Below, in pieces: positions 34,260 through 42,829 of a DNA stretch of 64,000 nt. Position 1 is the stretch's first letter. Every line of letters begins with the position of its first letter. A program made the translations under genes and the position numbers. The stretch lies in NCBI GenBank assembly GCA_028818695.1, contig JAPPNK010000014.1, forward strand, positions 1 to 64,000, in the 5' to 3' direction. The DNA comes from Candidatus Poribacteria bacterium. Lineage in GTDB: Bacteria; Poribacteria; WGA-4E; GCA-2687025. The notes below the pieces were generated by a model. It had not been told where the DNA came from. It searched no databases and saw only the letters and a list, made by a program, of their open reading frames with translations.

Positions 34260-35309
34260 ATGGCAGATAATACATACAAGGTCGGCGTCGTCGGATGCGG
34301 GGGCATGGGGCGCGCGCATGCGGGCGCATGGAGCCGGCATGAGCGGTGCGAAGTGGTCGCCGCCGCCGATATGACGTTGGGCGCGGCGCAAAAGCTCGCC
34401 GAATCGCACAACGCGCGCGCCTACGACGACTACAACAAAATGTTTGAAACAGAAGAGCTGGACATCGTCTCCGTCACCACATGGCAGAGTGTGCGCGCCG
34501 AGATCACGGTCGCCGCGGCAAACGCCGGCGTGAAAGGCGTGTTCGGCGAAAAACCGATGGCTGCCAGCATGGGCGGCGCCCGCGACATGATCGAAGCCTG
34601 CGAGAAAAACGGCGCCAAACTCGCCATCGGACATCAGCGCAGATACGGCGCCCAGAACGTCGAAATGCGCCGACTCGTTATGGACGGCGCCATCGGCAAG
34701 CCGAACGCCGTTCTGCGGCGAGACGCCCACGGCCTGCTCAACCGCGGAACGCACGAAATCGACGAGATGCGCTTCTGGATCGGCGACCCGGATCCGATCT
34801 GGCTGATCGGCAACCTGTCGCGCAGAACCGACCGATGGGAGCGGCGCGTCCGCACCGAAGACCTGTGCGCCTTTCTGCTCTGTTTTGAAGGCGGCGCCCG
34901 CGGCACATATGAAAGCGACATGCCCGGACCCGACCTGAACCGCCATATCGTTTACGGCGAAGACGGAACCGTCAAGCGCGGACCAAGCGGCTCCGTTCTG
35001 CTGCTGAACTCCGAAAGCGGCGGATGGAAACAGCTGCCCTCCCCGCCTGTCAACACAAACCAGTATCTTGAGTTCATCGAATGGATGGACGGGGAGCGCG
35101 AGACGCACCGAAACGAAGGCAAGGTCGCCGCGACGACGCTGGAGATCCTCATGGCGTGCTACGAATCGGTGCGCGTCCAGGGCGTCGTCTCGTTTCCGCT
35201 TGAGACGCGCGAAAACCCGCTTGACCTGGTTGTTGAAACCGGCAAGGTTCCGGTGGAGGTGGAAGGCCGCTACGACATCCGCGCGCCGTTCCCTGAGCAG
35301 AAACGGTAA
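34260..35309 (+). CDS. Gfo/Idh/MocA family oxidoreductase
   Basis: 349 residues with Rossmann start YKVGVVGCGGMGRAHAGAW and the catalytic motif GEKPMA (about residue 96-101). The second-domain histidine region reads GLLNRGTHEIDEMRFW. It likely acts on a sugar or cyclitol. ATG 34260 follows AGGAG. The gene diverges from copy C and converges with a PhyH gene. Confidence 0.87.
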   Translation: MADNTYKVGVVGCGGMGRAHAGAWSRHERCEVVAAADMTLGAAQKLAESHNARAYDDYNKMFETEELDIVSVTTWQSVRAEITVAAANAGVKGVFGEKPMAASMGGARDMIEACEKNGAKLAIGHQRRYGAQNVEMRRLVMDGAIGKPNAVLRRDAHGLLNRGTHEIDEMRFWIGDPDPIWLIGNLSRRTDRWERRVRTEDLCAFLLCFEGGARGTYESDMPGPDLNRHIVYGEDGTVKRGPSGSVLLLNSESGGWKQLPSPPVNTNQYLEFIEWMDGERETHRNEGKVAATTLEILMACYESVRVQGVVSFPLETRENPLDLVVETGKVPVEVEGRYDIRAPFPEQKR

Positions 35310-35327
35310 CGCCCGCTGCGCGCCGTT

Positions 35328-36125
35328 TCAGCCGGACGCATGCAGCGTCTTTTCGGTCGCTCCGTTCAGTCCTGCGACCACCGGAAAGGTGCGCGAGCCG
35401 CTTTTCGCCGTATAACGCACTTCCGGCGAGAAGTATGCGTACAACGCCGTGTTGCGCGGACGGGGCGACCGATTCGGCCCTGATCCATGGGCGCACAGGC
35501 TGTGAAAAAACAGCCCGCCGCCCGCTTTGAGCGGAGCCGCCACCGCGTCCGCCTCGTCGATTTCGTCGCCGTCCGTGAGCGATTCGTGCTGCTCGCGCGC
35601 GATGCGCCCGCCCAGCTTCTCTCCCCAGAGATGGCTTTTCGGAATGACGCGGATGCATCCGTTTTCCAGCGTTGAGTCGTTCAGGGCGATACTGACCGTC
35701 ACGAGCGCCGGCGGCTCCATCGGCCAATATGCCGAGTCCTGATGAAACCCGTGCGGCGATCCATGCCGAGCCGGCTTCAACATGAGCGTGCTGCGGAACA
35801 GAAGCAGGTCCGGCCCGAGCAGATTTTTCACCTCCCGCAGCACATTCGGATGCTCCGAGAGCCGCCGAAAGACGTCTGAATGCGCTCGCGTGTTCTCGAT
35901 TTTGCGCAGGACGGGGGAGCCGTCCTCCCGCTTGGCGTCTTTGGCGTACGGCTCCTGCTGAAACGATCCCCCGCGCGGATCCCCTTTCGCCTTCAGCTCC
36001 GCCGCAAGGAGGTGGAGTCTGTCCACCTCTTGCCGGCACTCCTCCAGCTCATCCGCCGAGAGCAAACCCTCCGCAATCAGATATCCTTCCTCTTCAAAAA
36101 ACGCTTTCCGCTCTTCTAGCGTCAT
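35328..36125 (-). CDS. Phytanoyl-CoA dioxygenase (PhyH) family protein
   Basis: 265 residues, Fe(II)/2-oxoglutarate oxygenase fold. The iron ligands are H128 and D130 (GFHQDSAYW) and the histidine in FFHSLCAHGSGPN; an arginine follows in NRSPRPRN. The N-terminus reads FFEEEGYLIAEGLL as in other family members. Substrate unknown. ATG 36125 overlaps the stop of a possible 45-codon reading frame upstream. Confidence 0.86.
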   Translation of the reverse strand: MTLEERKAFFEEEGYLIAEGLLSADELEECRQEVDRLHLLAAELKAKGDPRGGSFQQEPYAKDAKREDGSPVLRKIENTRAHSDVFRRLSEHPNVLREVKNLLGPDLLLFRSTLMLKPARHGSPHGFHQDSAYWPMEPPALVTVSIALNDSTLENGCIRVIPKSHLWGEKLGGRIAREQHESLTDGDEIDEADAVAAPLKAGGGLFFHSLCAHGSGPNRSPRPRNTALYAYFSPEVRYTAKSGSRTFPVVAGLNGATEKTLHASG

Positions 36126-36259
36126 CTCTCGCCCTTCCCGCAGTCTTTTTTGTCTGGCGAGGAACTTTTTGCGTAAGCTCCGCCCGCCGGCATGTCCGAA
36201 TCAAGCGTCAGCGCCGCCTCTTCATCCAAACCGCAGCGCATGATAACATGCTCCATCAT
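36122..36259 (-). CDS. Possible small protein upstream of the PhyH gene
   Basis: A 45-codon open frame beginning MMEHVIMRCGLDEEAAL and ending with a TGA that overlaps the PhyH ATG. The four-base overlap is the style used by real gene pairs in this window, but there is no ribosome-binding site and no family that I recognise. It could be a leader peptide or chance. Confidence 0.25.
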   Translation of the reverse strand: MMEHVIMRCGLDEEAALTLDSDMPAGGAYAKSSSPDKKDCGKGER

Positions 36260-36291
36260 ATACGAATGTGGAAGCGAAAGGAAGGCTTAAC

Positions 36292-37167
36292 ATGAAACGG
36301 AAGCGGATTGTCGGCGCCGTTCTCGCGGCTCTGCTTGCAGCCGCCTTGATTGCGCTGGGTACGCGCGGCACGGCGCAGAGGGGTCAAAGCGGAACCGTCC
36401 AACTCGACAAGGTCGCCGAGAACGTCTATATGTTGACAGGCAGGGGCGGCAATATCGGCCTGTCGGTCGGCGATTCGGGCGCGTTTCTGATCGATGATCA
36501 GTTTGCCCCGATGACGGAGCCGATTCTCGCCGCCGTCAAATCCGTTACGGACAAGCCCGTTGAGTTTGTCTTCAACACGCACCATCACGGCGACCATACC
36601 GGCGGCAACGAGAACATGGCAAAAGCGGGGGCGCATATCGTGTCGCATGTGAATGTGCGGAAGCGGCTCGCCCAGTCCGGCAGCTCAGGCCTTCCCGTTC
36701 TCACCTTCGAAGACGCCGCCGTTTTCCATTGGAACGGCGACGAGGTCCGCGTCTTCCATGCCCCTAACGCCCATACAGACGGCGACATGATGGTTCATTT
36801 TAAAAAGGCGAACGTCCTGCATATGGGCGACACATTCTTCAGCGGGCGGTATCCGTATATCGACATCAACAGCGGCGGCTCCATCGACGGCCTCATCGCG
36901 GCGGTCGACTCCGCGTTCAAAATCGTCAATGAAGAAACACAGCTGATTCCAGGTCATGGTCCGCTCTCAACGCTCAGCGATTTAAAAGAGTATCGGGAGA
37001 TGCTCATCACATCGCGGCAGCGGGTTCTGAAGCTGATTGAGAAGGGCAAGACGCGGGAGGAGGCGGTCGCGGCGAAGCCGAACGCGGACATGGACGAACA
37101 ATGGGGCGGCGGTTTTATTTCGGCGGAACGCTGGGTCGGTTCGCTTTACGACAGCTTGACCCGTTGA
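36292..37167 (+). CDS. Exported metallo-beta-lactamase-fold hydrolase
   Basis: 291 residues with an N-terminal signal or anchor (about 6-23). The dinuclear zinc motif THHHGDHTGG (HxHxDH), HTDGD, and a final GHGPLS histidine mark an MBL-fold enzyme related to the B3 class and to quinoprotein relay-type hydrolases. The substrate is not predictable. AAAGGAAGG precedes ATG 36292. Its stop overlaps the -35 box of the sodN promoter. Confidence 0.85.
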   Translation: MKRKRIVGAVLAALLAAALIALGTRGTAQRGQSGTVQLDKVAENVYMLTGRGGNIGLSVGDSGAFLIDDQFAPMTEPILAAVKSVTDKPVEFVFNTHHHGDHTGGNENMAKAGAHIVSHVNVRKRLAQSGSSGLPVLTFEDAAVFHWNGDEVRVFHAPNAHTDGDMMVHFKKANVLHMGDTFFSGRYPYIDINSGGSIDGLIAAVDSAFKIVNEETQLIPGHGPLSTLSDLKEYREMLITSRQRVLKLIEKGKTREEAVAAKPNADMDEQWGGGFISAERWVGSLYDSLTR

Positions 37168-37192
37168 CATGCGGAGGCAGATTGCGTATAAT
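37164..37192 (+). promoter_or_regulatory. Consensus sigma70 promoter of sodN
   Basis: TTGACA at 37164-37169 and TATAAT at 37187-37192, spaced 17 bases, a perfect consensus. Predicted transcription starts near 37198-37200, leaving a leader of about 73 bases before the sodN ATG. Confidence 0.8.
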
Positions 37193-37197
37193 AGGGG

Positions 37198-37252
37198 CGC
37201 TTCGGCAGATACAGGAGACGGCGGCGTTGTTGCCGAAGCGTTGCGACGCCGC
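37198..37252 (+). promoter_or_regulatory. Structured 5' leader of sodN with two competing helices
   Basis: Helix 1 pairs CGCTTCGGCA (37198-37207) with TGCCGAAGCG (37231-37240), ten perfect pairs. Helix 2 pairs GCGGCGTTG (37221-37229) with CGACGCCGC (37244-37252), nine pairs with one G-T wobble. The order A-B-A'-B' is that of a pseudoknot, but only three bases separate A' from B', too few to span a ten-pair stem, so the helices are more likely alternatives. The ribosome-binding site AGGAG follows at about 37260. This could be a regulatory switch; no known class is recognised. Confidence 0.55.
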
Positions 37253-37271
37253 ATCTCAACAGGAGATCAGG

Positions 37272-37760
37272 ATGATTCATTCGCTGCTGTCCAAACTAGA
37301 TTCAAAGGTCGGCTTGGAAAAAGCGAGCGCCCACTGCGATGTCCCGTGCGGCATCTACGATCCGAGTACCGCGCTCATTTCGGCGCTGACCGTCGTCCGC
37401 ATGGTGGATCTGATAGAAGACCTTGAGTCGAACACGGCTGACAAGGCGGGCGTCGCCAACAAAATGATTCGCTGCGTCGCCCAAAAAGAAGAGCATGCCG
37501 AAGATGTGAAGCATGAGGTGCGCATCATCTGGGGCGATTTCTTGAAAGAGGCTGCGGCGCAGGAGGCGCATGACCTGACGCACCGCATCATGCTGAAAGC
37601 GTCCGCATGCCGTCAGGGCGTCAACCGAGACGACGCGGTGGAGCTGGTGGAGCTGGTGAACGAGTTCGCCGAGCTGTTCTGGAAAGCAAAGGGCGTCGAA
37701 ACAACGCGCGCCGTTTGTCCCTACGAGCCGAAGCTCGAGACGGTTTACCCGGTTCTTTAA
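37272..37760 (+). CDS. sodN: Nickel superoxide dismutase precursor
   Basis: 162 residues. The nickel-hook motif HCDVPCG starts at residue 21 (ligands H21 backbone and side chain, C22, C26), preceded by a 20-residue propeptide that must be removed to free the histidine amine. Mature length of about 142 fits NiSOD, which forms hexamers and dismutates superoxide using one nickel per subunit. AGGAG lies upstream of ATG 37272. A maturation protease gene follows, and a nickel/cobalt-transporter-like gene lies 10 kb away. Confidence 0.95.
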   Translation: MIHSLLSKLDSKVGLEKASAHCDVPCGIYDPSTALISALTVVRMVDLIEDLESNTADKAGVANKMIRCVAQKEEHAEDVKHEVRIIWGDFLKEAAAQEAHDLTHRIMLKASACRQGVNRDDAVELVELVNEFAELFWKAKGVETTRAVCPYEPKLETVYPVL

Positions 37761-37773
37761 TTTTCTGAACGCG

Positions 37774-38085
37774 ATGGCGTTCCAAATCGTGCGCGTCGCC
37801 GGCCAGAGCATGGAGCCGAAATACCGCAGCGGAGATTATCTGCTGGTGTGGACGCTCAAACGGCTTTTCAAGCCCAAGGCCGGCGACGCCATTCTCTTCA
37901 AGCACGCTCGGCATGGTTTGATGGTGAAGTTGGTGGAGTCGCGCGGCGCGGACGGGCGTTATGCGGTGCGCGGGCTGCATCCGCTCAGCTCGGAAACTCG
38001 AACGCTGGGGCTGATACCTGAAGACGATGTGATCGGAAAAGTGGCGCTCTGTTTTCGGGGGAAGCCTAAACGCCCTCTTCGGTAG
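37774..38085 (+). CDS. sodX: NiSOD maturation protease SodX (S24/S26 type)
   Basis: 103 residues, a compact signal-peptidase-like serine protease. The nucleophile is S12 in AGQSMEP, with the general-base lysine K52 in GLMVKLVE, the SGDYLLV strand between them and the GLHPLSSETR loop after. Proteins of this kind next to sodN remove the SodN propeptide. It starts 13 bases after sodN and overlaps the convergent membrane-protein gene by 20 bases. Confidence 0.9.
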   Translation: MAFQIVRVAGQSMEPKYRSGDYLLVWTLKRLFKPKAGDAILFKHARHGLMVKLVESRGADGRYAVRGLHPLSSETRTLGLIPEDDVIGKVALCFRGKPKRPLR

Positions 38086-39046
38086 AACGTCGAAGCGCGA
38101 ACCGCCCGCCGAGAGCCGCCATCCAATAGTACCCGGCAACCGTTAGCGTTGAGAGAAACGTCCAGCCGGTGAAGCCGTAGAAGGGAATGGAACCCGCCAG
38201 AAACAACAGATTGATACCTGTCAATATAGCGCCGACATATTGCGCATTTCCAACAGGATTCTCGCTTCCGATGCGCCCCGCAAGATACCCTCCAAGCGCC
38301 GCAAACAAAAAATAGATGGATATGGAAAGCGCAAAAAGCACCAGGGAAGCGAGCGTTAACGCGCCTTCTCCTATATCGAATTTGTCCATATAGTCAGGGT
38401 CTTGAAGCGCCGCCCAGCCGGACGGATGATCATGGAGATCGATGATCAGGTAGACGCCGCCGACGATCATATACAAAAAGATCGGGCTAAGGAACGCGGT
38501 AAGCCATCCGAGCGTCATCGCTTTTAGGCTAAGCCGTCTTTCCTTGAGCGCCGCCCCGACGCCCGATATTGATCTCCGCTTGCTTGCCGTATATCCTCCC
38601 AAGAGAGCTATGACGCAGCAGCCGAGCAGATAGAGATACAGCCCCCAGACGCTAGAAAATCCGGCGGAAAGCAGGTCCGACAACGTAACCAGCCCCATGA
38701 GCGCGGAAGGGATGCCCGCCATGACAGCGGCGTTCAGGACGGGCGCGTTTTTGCCGATTTTGCCGGCAACATATCCGCCGATGAACGAGAAAAACGCCGC
38801 TATCGAGAAGAAGACGATGCCAAGCCCGAATAGGTCTTGTGAGAGCGCCTGCTCTAACTTCTCTTGAACGGCTGCCGATTCCCCTGGATTGACGAAATCG
38901 AAGTCGAGTCTCAGATTTATATAGAGCATGAATGCAACTGAAAGGCAAAGCAGCGCCCCGACGAACCCGACGCCAATCCCCGCTGCGACCGCCGCCCAGC
39001 TCAGTACTTTTTCGTTGGTCGGTTCATTCGGTTCGGCGTTGTTCAT
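38066..39046 (-). CDS. Multi-pass membrane protein with duplicated GGYxAGxIG motif
   Basis: 326 residues, about eight to nine membrane helices. A motif recurs: FIGGYVAGKIGKNAPVLNA near residue 87 and ALGGYLAGRIGSENPVGNA near 261, and a weaker version around residue 147 (LLGGYTASKRR). Hydrophobic helices surround each, so the protein looks like an internal duplication of a three-to-four helix unit. Function unknown. It shares the motif with the upstream gene and is probably co-transcribed (21-base gap). Confidence 0.7.
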   Translation of the reverse strand: MNNAEPNEPTNEKVLSWAAVAAGIGVGFVGALLCLSVAFMLYINLRLDFDFVNPGESAAVQEKLEQALSQDLFGLGIVFFSIAAFFSFIGGYVAGKIGKNAPVLNAAVMAGIPSALMGLVTLSDLLSAGFSSVWGLYLYLLGCCVIALLGGYTASKRRSISGVGAALKERRLSLKAMTLGWLTAFLSPIFLYMIVGGVYLIIDLHDHPSGWAALQDPDYMDKFDIGEGALTLASLVLFALSISIYFLFAALGGYLAGRIGSENPVGNAQYVGAILTGINLLFLAGSIPFYGFTGWTFLSTLTVAGYYWMAALGGRFALRRSTEEGV

Positions 39047-39067
39047 GGACGTTTTCTGTTTTTGCGA

Positions 39068-39562
39068 TCATGTCTCTTCTCCGCTGCCCCCTCCGAGCTG
39101 TCCGCCCCATCTCGCTAAGAGGAGGACGACCGCTGCTTGCCCCAAACCCATTAAGATGTTGAGAAGCGCTTTTGACAAGTCGCCCGCCCCCAACATGAGT
39201 AGGAACTGGAGAAGGGTGAACAGCAGCAAGATTCCGCCTACGATGCCGCCGACCCATGTTCCGTTCAAGACCGGTTCCTCTTTGCCCATGCGCCCAGAGA
39301 TATAGCCGCCCAGGAGCGCAAAACCGCCGAAGGCAGCGATAAAAAGAATTACCACCGTTGGATTCGAGAACGATTCCTCTATCTCCGCCGTTAGCGCTTC
39401 CAACATTGCCTCATCTTCGAGATTTTCCCACTGCTGAAAGTTGGGTCCTATGGACGTTCCGAATATAACCATTGCCAGAATGCATGACGCAATGCATCCG
39501 CCAAAGAAGGCGACCAAGCTGCCGACCGCGATCGCTTTTGCGCTAGCGCGTTTTTCATTCAT
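39068..39562 (-). CDS. Small membrane protein with GGYxxGxxG motif
   Basis: 164 residues with four predicted membrane helices. The segment LLGGYISGRMGKEEPVLNG matches the repeat in the downstream 326-residue protein, and an acidic extracytoplasmic loop (about 41-65) separates helices 1 and 2. It looks like a half-size relative of its neighbour. Function unknown. Confidence 0.68.
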   Translation of the reverse strand: MNEKRASAKAIAVGSLVAFFGGCIASCILAMVIFGTSIGPNFQQWENLEDEAMLEALTAEIEESFSNPTVVILFIAAFGGFALLGGYISGRMGKEEPVLNGTWVGGIVGGILLLFTLLQFLLMLGAGDLSKALLNILMGLGQAAVVLLLARWGGQLGGGSGEET

Positions 39563-39717
39563 ATCTTTTCTCCACTTATTGCCGCGCGGTTATATTATGC
39601 TATGCGGAGAGCGATGTCAATGGGCGATTTCAGACTTCAGCCTTCTGCGGCGGCGCAGCTCATCGACCGTCATGCGGGAATGCATTTTAAGGTAGACATT
39701 CGTTCGCGGGAACGCCG

Positions 39718-41517
39718 TTACCGCCGTTGAAAGCGCGTTTCGATCTCCGAGCGCGGCATCTGTATGACGACAGGGCGCCCATGCGGGCAGTTGAACGGAA
39801 GCTTGCATGCGGACAGGTCCTTTAAAAGCTGTTTCACAGCCTCTTCGGGAAGCGCATCGCCCGCGCGCACGGCGGAATGGCACGCGACCGTCGCCGCCGC
39901 CTTCTCCTGCAGAGCCTCCCAGCTGCGCTCAGGTTGGATCTCCTCATCCAGCGCGTCCAGCAGGTCGCGGCACATCTGCGCGGCTTGGGACGGGTCTAAC
40001 ATGGATGGAATCGCCTGAATCGACACGGCGCGCCCGCCGAACGCCTCCGCCTCTATGCCGAACTGCGCAAGCCACTCCTGGCTGCCCTCAAACGCGGACG
40101 CCTGCGACGCGCTCAACTCCGCCACAACAGGCTTCAACAGCCCCTGCGACTGCGCCTTCCCCGTCTGCATCTGCGTCATGATCCGCTCATAATGAACCCG
40201 CTCCGACGCCACATGCTGGTCAATCATATACATGTTTCGCTCGTCGGCGGCGAGTATGTAGGTGTTGTACAGGACGCCGACCAGCTCAATCTCTGGCATG
40301 CCCAGCAGCTCCACTTGCTCGTTGTCCGCCGAATTTTCAAACGCGGCGGCAGCTTCAAACACAGGCTCAGCGCGCCGATTCGCCGACCGGTAAACCGACC
40401 TTGACGGACGCGAAAATCCCCCGCCTGAACGAAACGCCGACTCCTGATCCGACCTACGCCCCGTCCTTGAGAATCCGCCCGACGGCGCAGAAGACTCAGA
40501 AGACGCGGACGTATCCACAACAGGAATGTACGCGCGCGATCCGATCCCCTGCGCAATCGCCTGAACAATGTTGCGAAACAGAGCGCGTTCCTCTTTAAAA
40601 CGCGCCTCCGACTTCGCGGGATGAACGTTCACATCCACCTCCGAAGGCGGAAGCGTCATAAAGAGAAACGCGACCGGATAACGCCCCTTCGGCGTCGTCT
40701 CTTGAAGCGCCCTGCCGACAGCGGCGGAGACCGTTTTATCCCGTATCGGCCGCCCGTTCAAGAAAAAAAGCTGATGCGCCCTGTTCGGTTTCGTCAAGTT
40801 CGGATCGCCGATATAACACTCGATCTCAAAGCGGTCGAAGGTTTTCGTGAACGGGATCAGCCGCTCCACAAATTGCTTCCCGTAAAGCGTCTGAATGCGC
40901 TCGATCCTTTCGGCGCATTGAGGCGCATCGATCAACTCGCGCCCGTTGTGAAGAAGCGTAAACCGCACATCCGGACGCGACAGCGCCGCCCATTGAAGAT
41001 GCGCGCTTGATCGGTTCAGCTCCGTCTTATCTGTTTTGAGAAACTTCAACCGCGCAGGGACATTGTAGAACAGGTTGGAGACGGACACGCGCGTACCGGG
41101 CGCGCATCCGACGGGAGAGGCTTCCAGCTGCTTTCCGCCTTCGACAACAACGCGCGTTCCTTCCATCGCGCCGGCGGGCCGCGTCAGCAGCTCAAACTTC
41201 GAGACCGAGGCGATGGACGGGAGCGCCTCGCCGCGGAAGCCGAGCGTGGAAATTCGCTCAAGGTCTTTTGCGGCGGCAAGCTTGCTGGTCGCATGCCGGC
41301 GCACGGCGAGGACCGCGTCTTCGGGCGCCATTCCGCATCCGTTGTCGCGCACGATGATGCGCCGCTTGCCGCCTTCTGTCAGTTCGACGCGCACAGCGTC
41401 CGCTTCTGCGTCCAGCGCATTTTCGATGAGCTCCTTGACGGCGGAGGCGGGCCGCTCCACCACCTCTCCCGCGGCGATTTTGTTGGCGACATCTTCGGGC
41501 AAAATCCGTATCGGCAT
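39718..41517 (-). CDS. mutL: DNA mismatch repair protein MutL
   Basis: 599 residues. GHKL ATPase N-terminus (IAAGEVVERPASAVKELIEN, DNGCGM, STLGFRGEAL) and a C-terminal dimerisation domain carrying the endonuclease signature DQHVASERVHYE plus ACHSAVRAGD and CPHGRP. It is therefore the nicking type of MutL found in bacteria without MutH. A serine/arginine-rich linker (about 340-395) joins the domains. ATG at 41517 is chosen because it aligns with the universal MPIR.L start. No mutS is in the window. Confidence 0.95.
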   Translation of the reverse strand: MPIRILPEDVANKIAAGEVVERPASAVKELIENALDAEADAVRVELTEGGKRRIIVRDNGCGMAPEDAVLAVRRHATSKLAAAKDLERISTLGFRGEALPSIASVSKFELLTRPAGAMEGTRVVVEGGKQLEASPVGCAPGTRVSVSNLFYNVPARLKFLKTDKTELNRSSAHLQWAALSRPDVRFTLLHNGRELIDAPQCAERIERIQTLYGKQFVERLIPFTKTFDRFEIECYIGDPNLTKPNRAHQLFFLNGRPIRDKTVSAAVGRALQETTPKGRYPVAFLFMTLPPSEVDVNVHPAKSEARFKEERALFRNIVQAIAQGIGSRAYIPVVDTSASSESSAPSGGFSRTGRRSDQESAFRSGGGFSRPSRSVYRSANRRAEPVFEAAAAFENSADNEQVELLGMPEIELVGVLYNTYILAADERNMYMIDQHVASERVHYERIMTQMQTGKAQSQGLLKPVVAELSASQASAFEGSQEWLAQFGIEAEAFGGRAVSIQAIPSMLDPSQAAQMCRDLLDALDEEIQPERSWEALQEKAAATVACHSAVRAGDALPEEAVKQLLKDLSACKLPFNCPHGRPVVIQMPRSEIETRFQRR

Positions 41518-41536
41518 TCTCAACGCTCGTTTCGTT

Positions 41537-42406
41537 TCAGTCCCAGGGATCAAGTCCGAGCAGTTTTCGGCCGAGCGGGGTCAGCTTCGCCGGTCCGTAA
41601 TTCTTCGCCTCCCAGCCTCTTGGGTCGCCGGGGTAGGGAGGGCGTCCGAGGGCGCGCCGTTCGCGCCAGAGCGCGATTCGTTCCTGCCGGCGCGACTCCT
41701 CCGGCTCGCTCATCTTAAAGGCGGACGGAGCCGTCCAGTCCGTCCGAAGCGACGAATGCGGAGCGGGGAAAAAGTTCATATACTGCGCGAGGCGCGGCTT
41801 GTCCGACGTATTCCGCCCGTTGCCGTGCGGCAGCGCCGAATGCCAGATGAGCAGCGACCCCGCTTTGCCCGGCACCTGAACAAACTTGTCGATCTCCAGC
41901 TCCGGCGCCCATGGGTTGTCAGGATCAATGAGCGTTTTATGCGCCCCCGGCCAGCAGACGAAAGAACCTTGATTGTCGGCGGTGTCGGTCAAATACAAAA
42001 CCCCCTGAACGCAGAATCGCACCGGCAGCTTCGTCGTGTCGATGTCCCAGTGGTACATGCCCTTATGGTCCCATTCGGGTCGGTCGGGTCGGTAGGGCGG
42101 CTTCATGTTGACGCGGTCAAGATGCGCCCAGATGCGATGCGTTCCGTAGAGCTCTTTATAGATCTCATACACAGGCGGATACTGGTACACATCCCAGATC
42201 GCCTGATGCTGGTACATCTCTACCATGCCGGGTCCAGGGCGGTGCGGCGCCCGGTACCAGTCGTCCGGATCGTCTGGGTCCATCTCTAAAAAATCCCAGA
42301 TAGCGCGCGCTGTCGCCGCGCACAACCGATGCGGCACAGCGTTCTCGATGACCATATAGCCGTATTCGTTAAAATGGTCCCAATGTTCTTGCTTTAGCCG
42401 ACCCAT
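41537..42406 (-). CDS. Phytanoyl-CoA dioxygenase (PhyH) family protein
   Basis: 289 residues. The Fe(II) ligands are H119 and D121 (MYHWDIDTT) and the histidine in LIWHSALPHGNGRN; LARP-like arginine in KPRLAQY follows. The N-terminus reads HFNEYGYMVIENAV. It is longer than the other two PhyH proteins because of a C-terminal basic extension. ATG 42406 has GAGGAAAGAG upstream. It lies 19 bases upstream of mutL and may be co-transcribed with it. Confidence 0.85.
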   Translation of the reverse strand: MGRLKQEHWDHFNEYGYMVIENAVPHRLCAATARAIWDFLEMDPDDPDDWYRAPHRPGPGMVEMYQHQAIWDVYQYPPVYEIYKELYGTHRIWAHLDRVNMKPPYRPDRPEWDHKGMYHWDIDTTKLPVRFCVQGVLYLTDTADNQGSFVCWPGAHKTLIDPDNPWAPELEIDKFVQVPGKAGSLLIWHSALPHGNGRNTSDKPRLAQYMNFFPAPHSSLRTDWTAPSAFKMSEPEESRRQERIALWRERRALGRPPYPGDPRGWEAKNYGPAKLTPLGRKLLGLDPWD

Positions 42407-42546
42407 GCTCTTTCCTCTTTTGGATATTCTACGCCTGCCCCGCCGGGGACGCAAGCGCGCTGACATTCTTTTTAATGGTAAACGCCGCCAACTCAACCCG
42501 CCCCGCCGGCGCTGTATGCATGCAATCAAAAGCGTCAAAAGAATGG

Positions 42547-42623
<77 letters not shown>

Positions 42624-42634
42624 ACACGCTAAGG

Positions 42635-42663
42635 ATTATACTGCGCGGGCGGCGGGGCGTCAA
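42635..42663 (-). promoter_or_regulatory. Promoter of tRNA-Trp
   Basis: Read on the minus strand, TTGACG (42663-42658) and TATAAT (42640-42635) are spaced 17 bases and end 11 bases before the tRNA 5' end. Confidence 0.8.
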
Positions 42664-42829
42664 GAAAAACCGCTGCGCCTATAGGCGGCGGCGTTCATTT
42701 TTTACACGACGGCGCGCCGTACCCGATGTGAACGGAATGACGGAAAAGATGGAGTGTTGCCGTGAGCCTCCAAAACCCGTATGCTGATGGCGGTTGGATG
42801 CGTCTGATGCGGAATGCGGGAGTCGACTC

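Noticed and set aside
37198-37252. H-type pseudoknot in the sodN leader
   Set aside because: The third loop would be three bases across a ten-pair stem, sterically unlikely; competing helices fit better.
39563-39717. Small gene between mutL and the 164-residue membrane protein
   Set aside because: A short minus-strand frame (MTVDELRRRRRLKSEIAH) exists but has no ribosome-binding site, and it is too short to judge.
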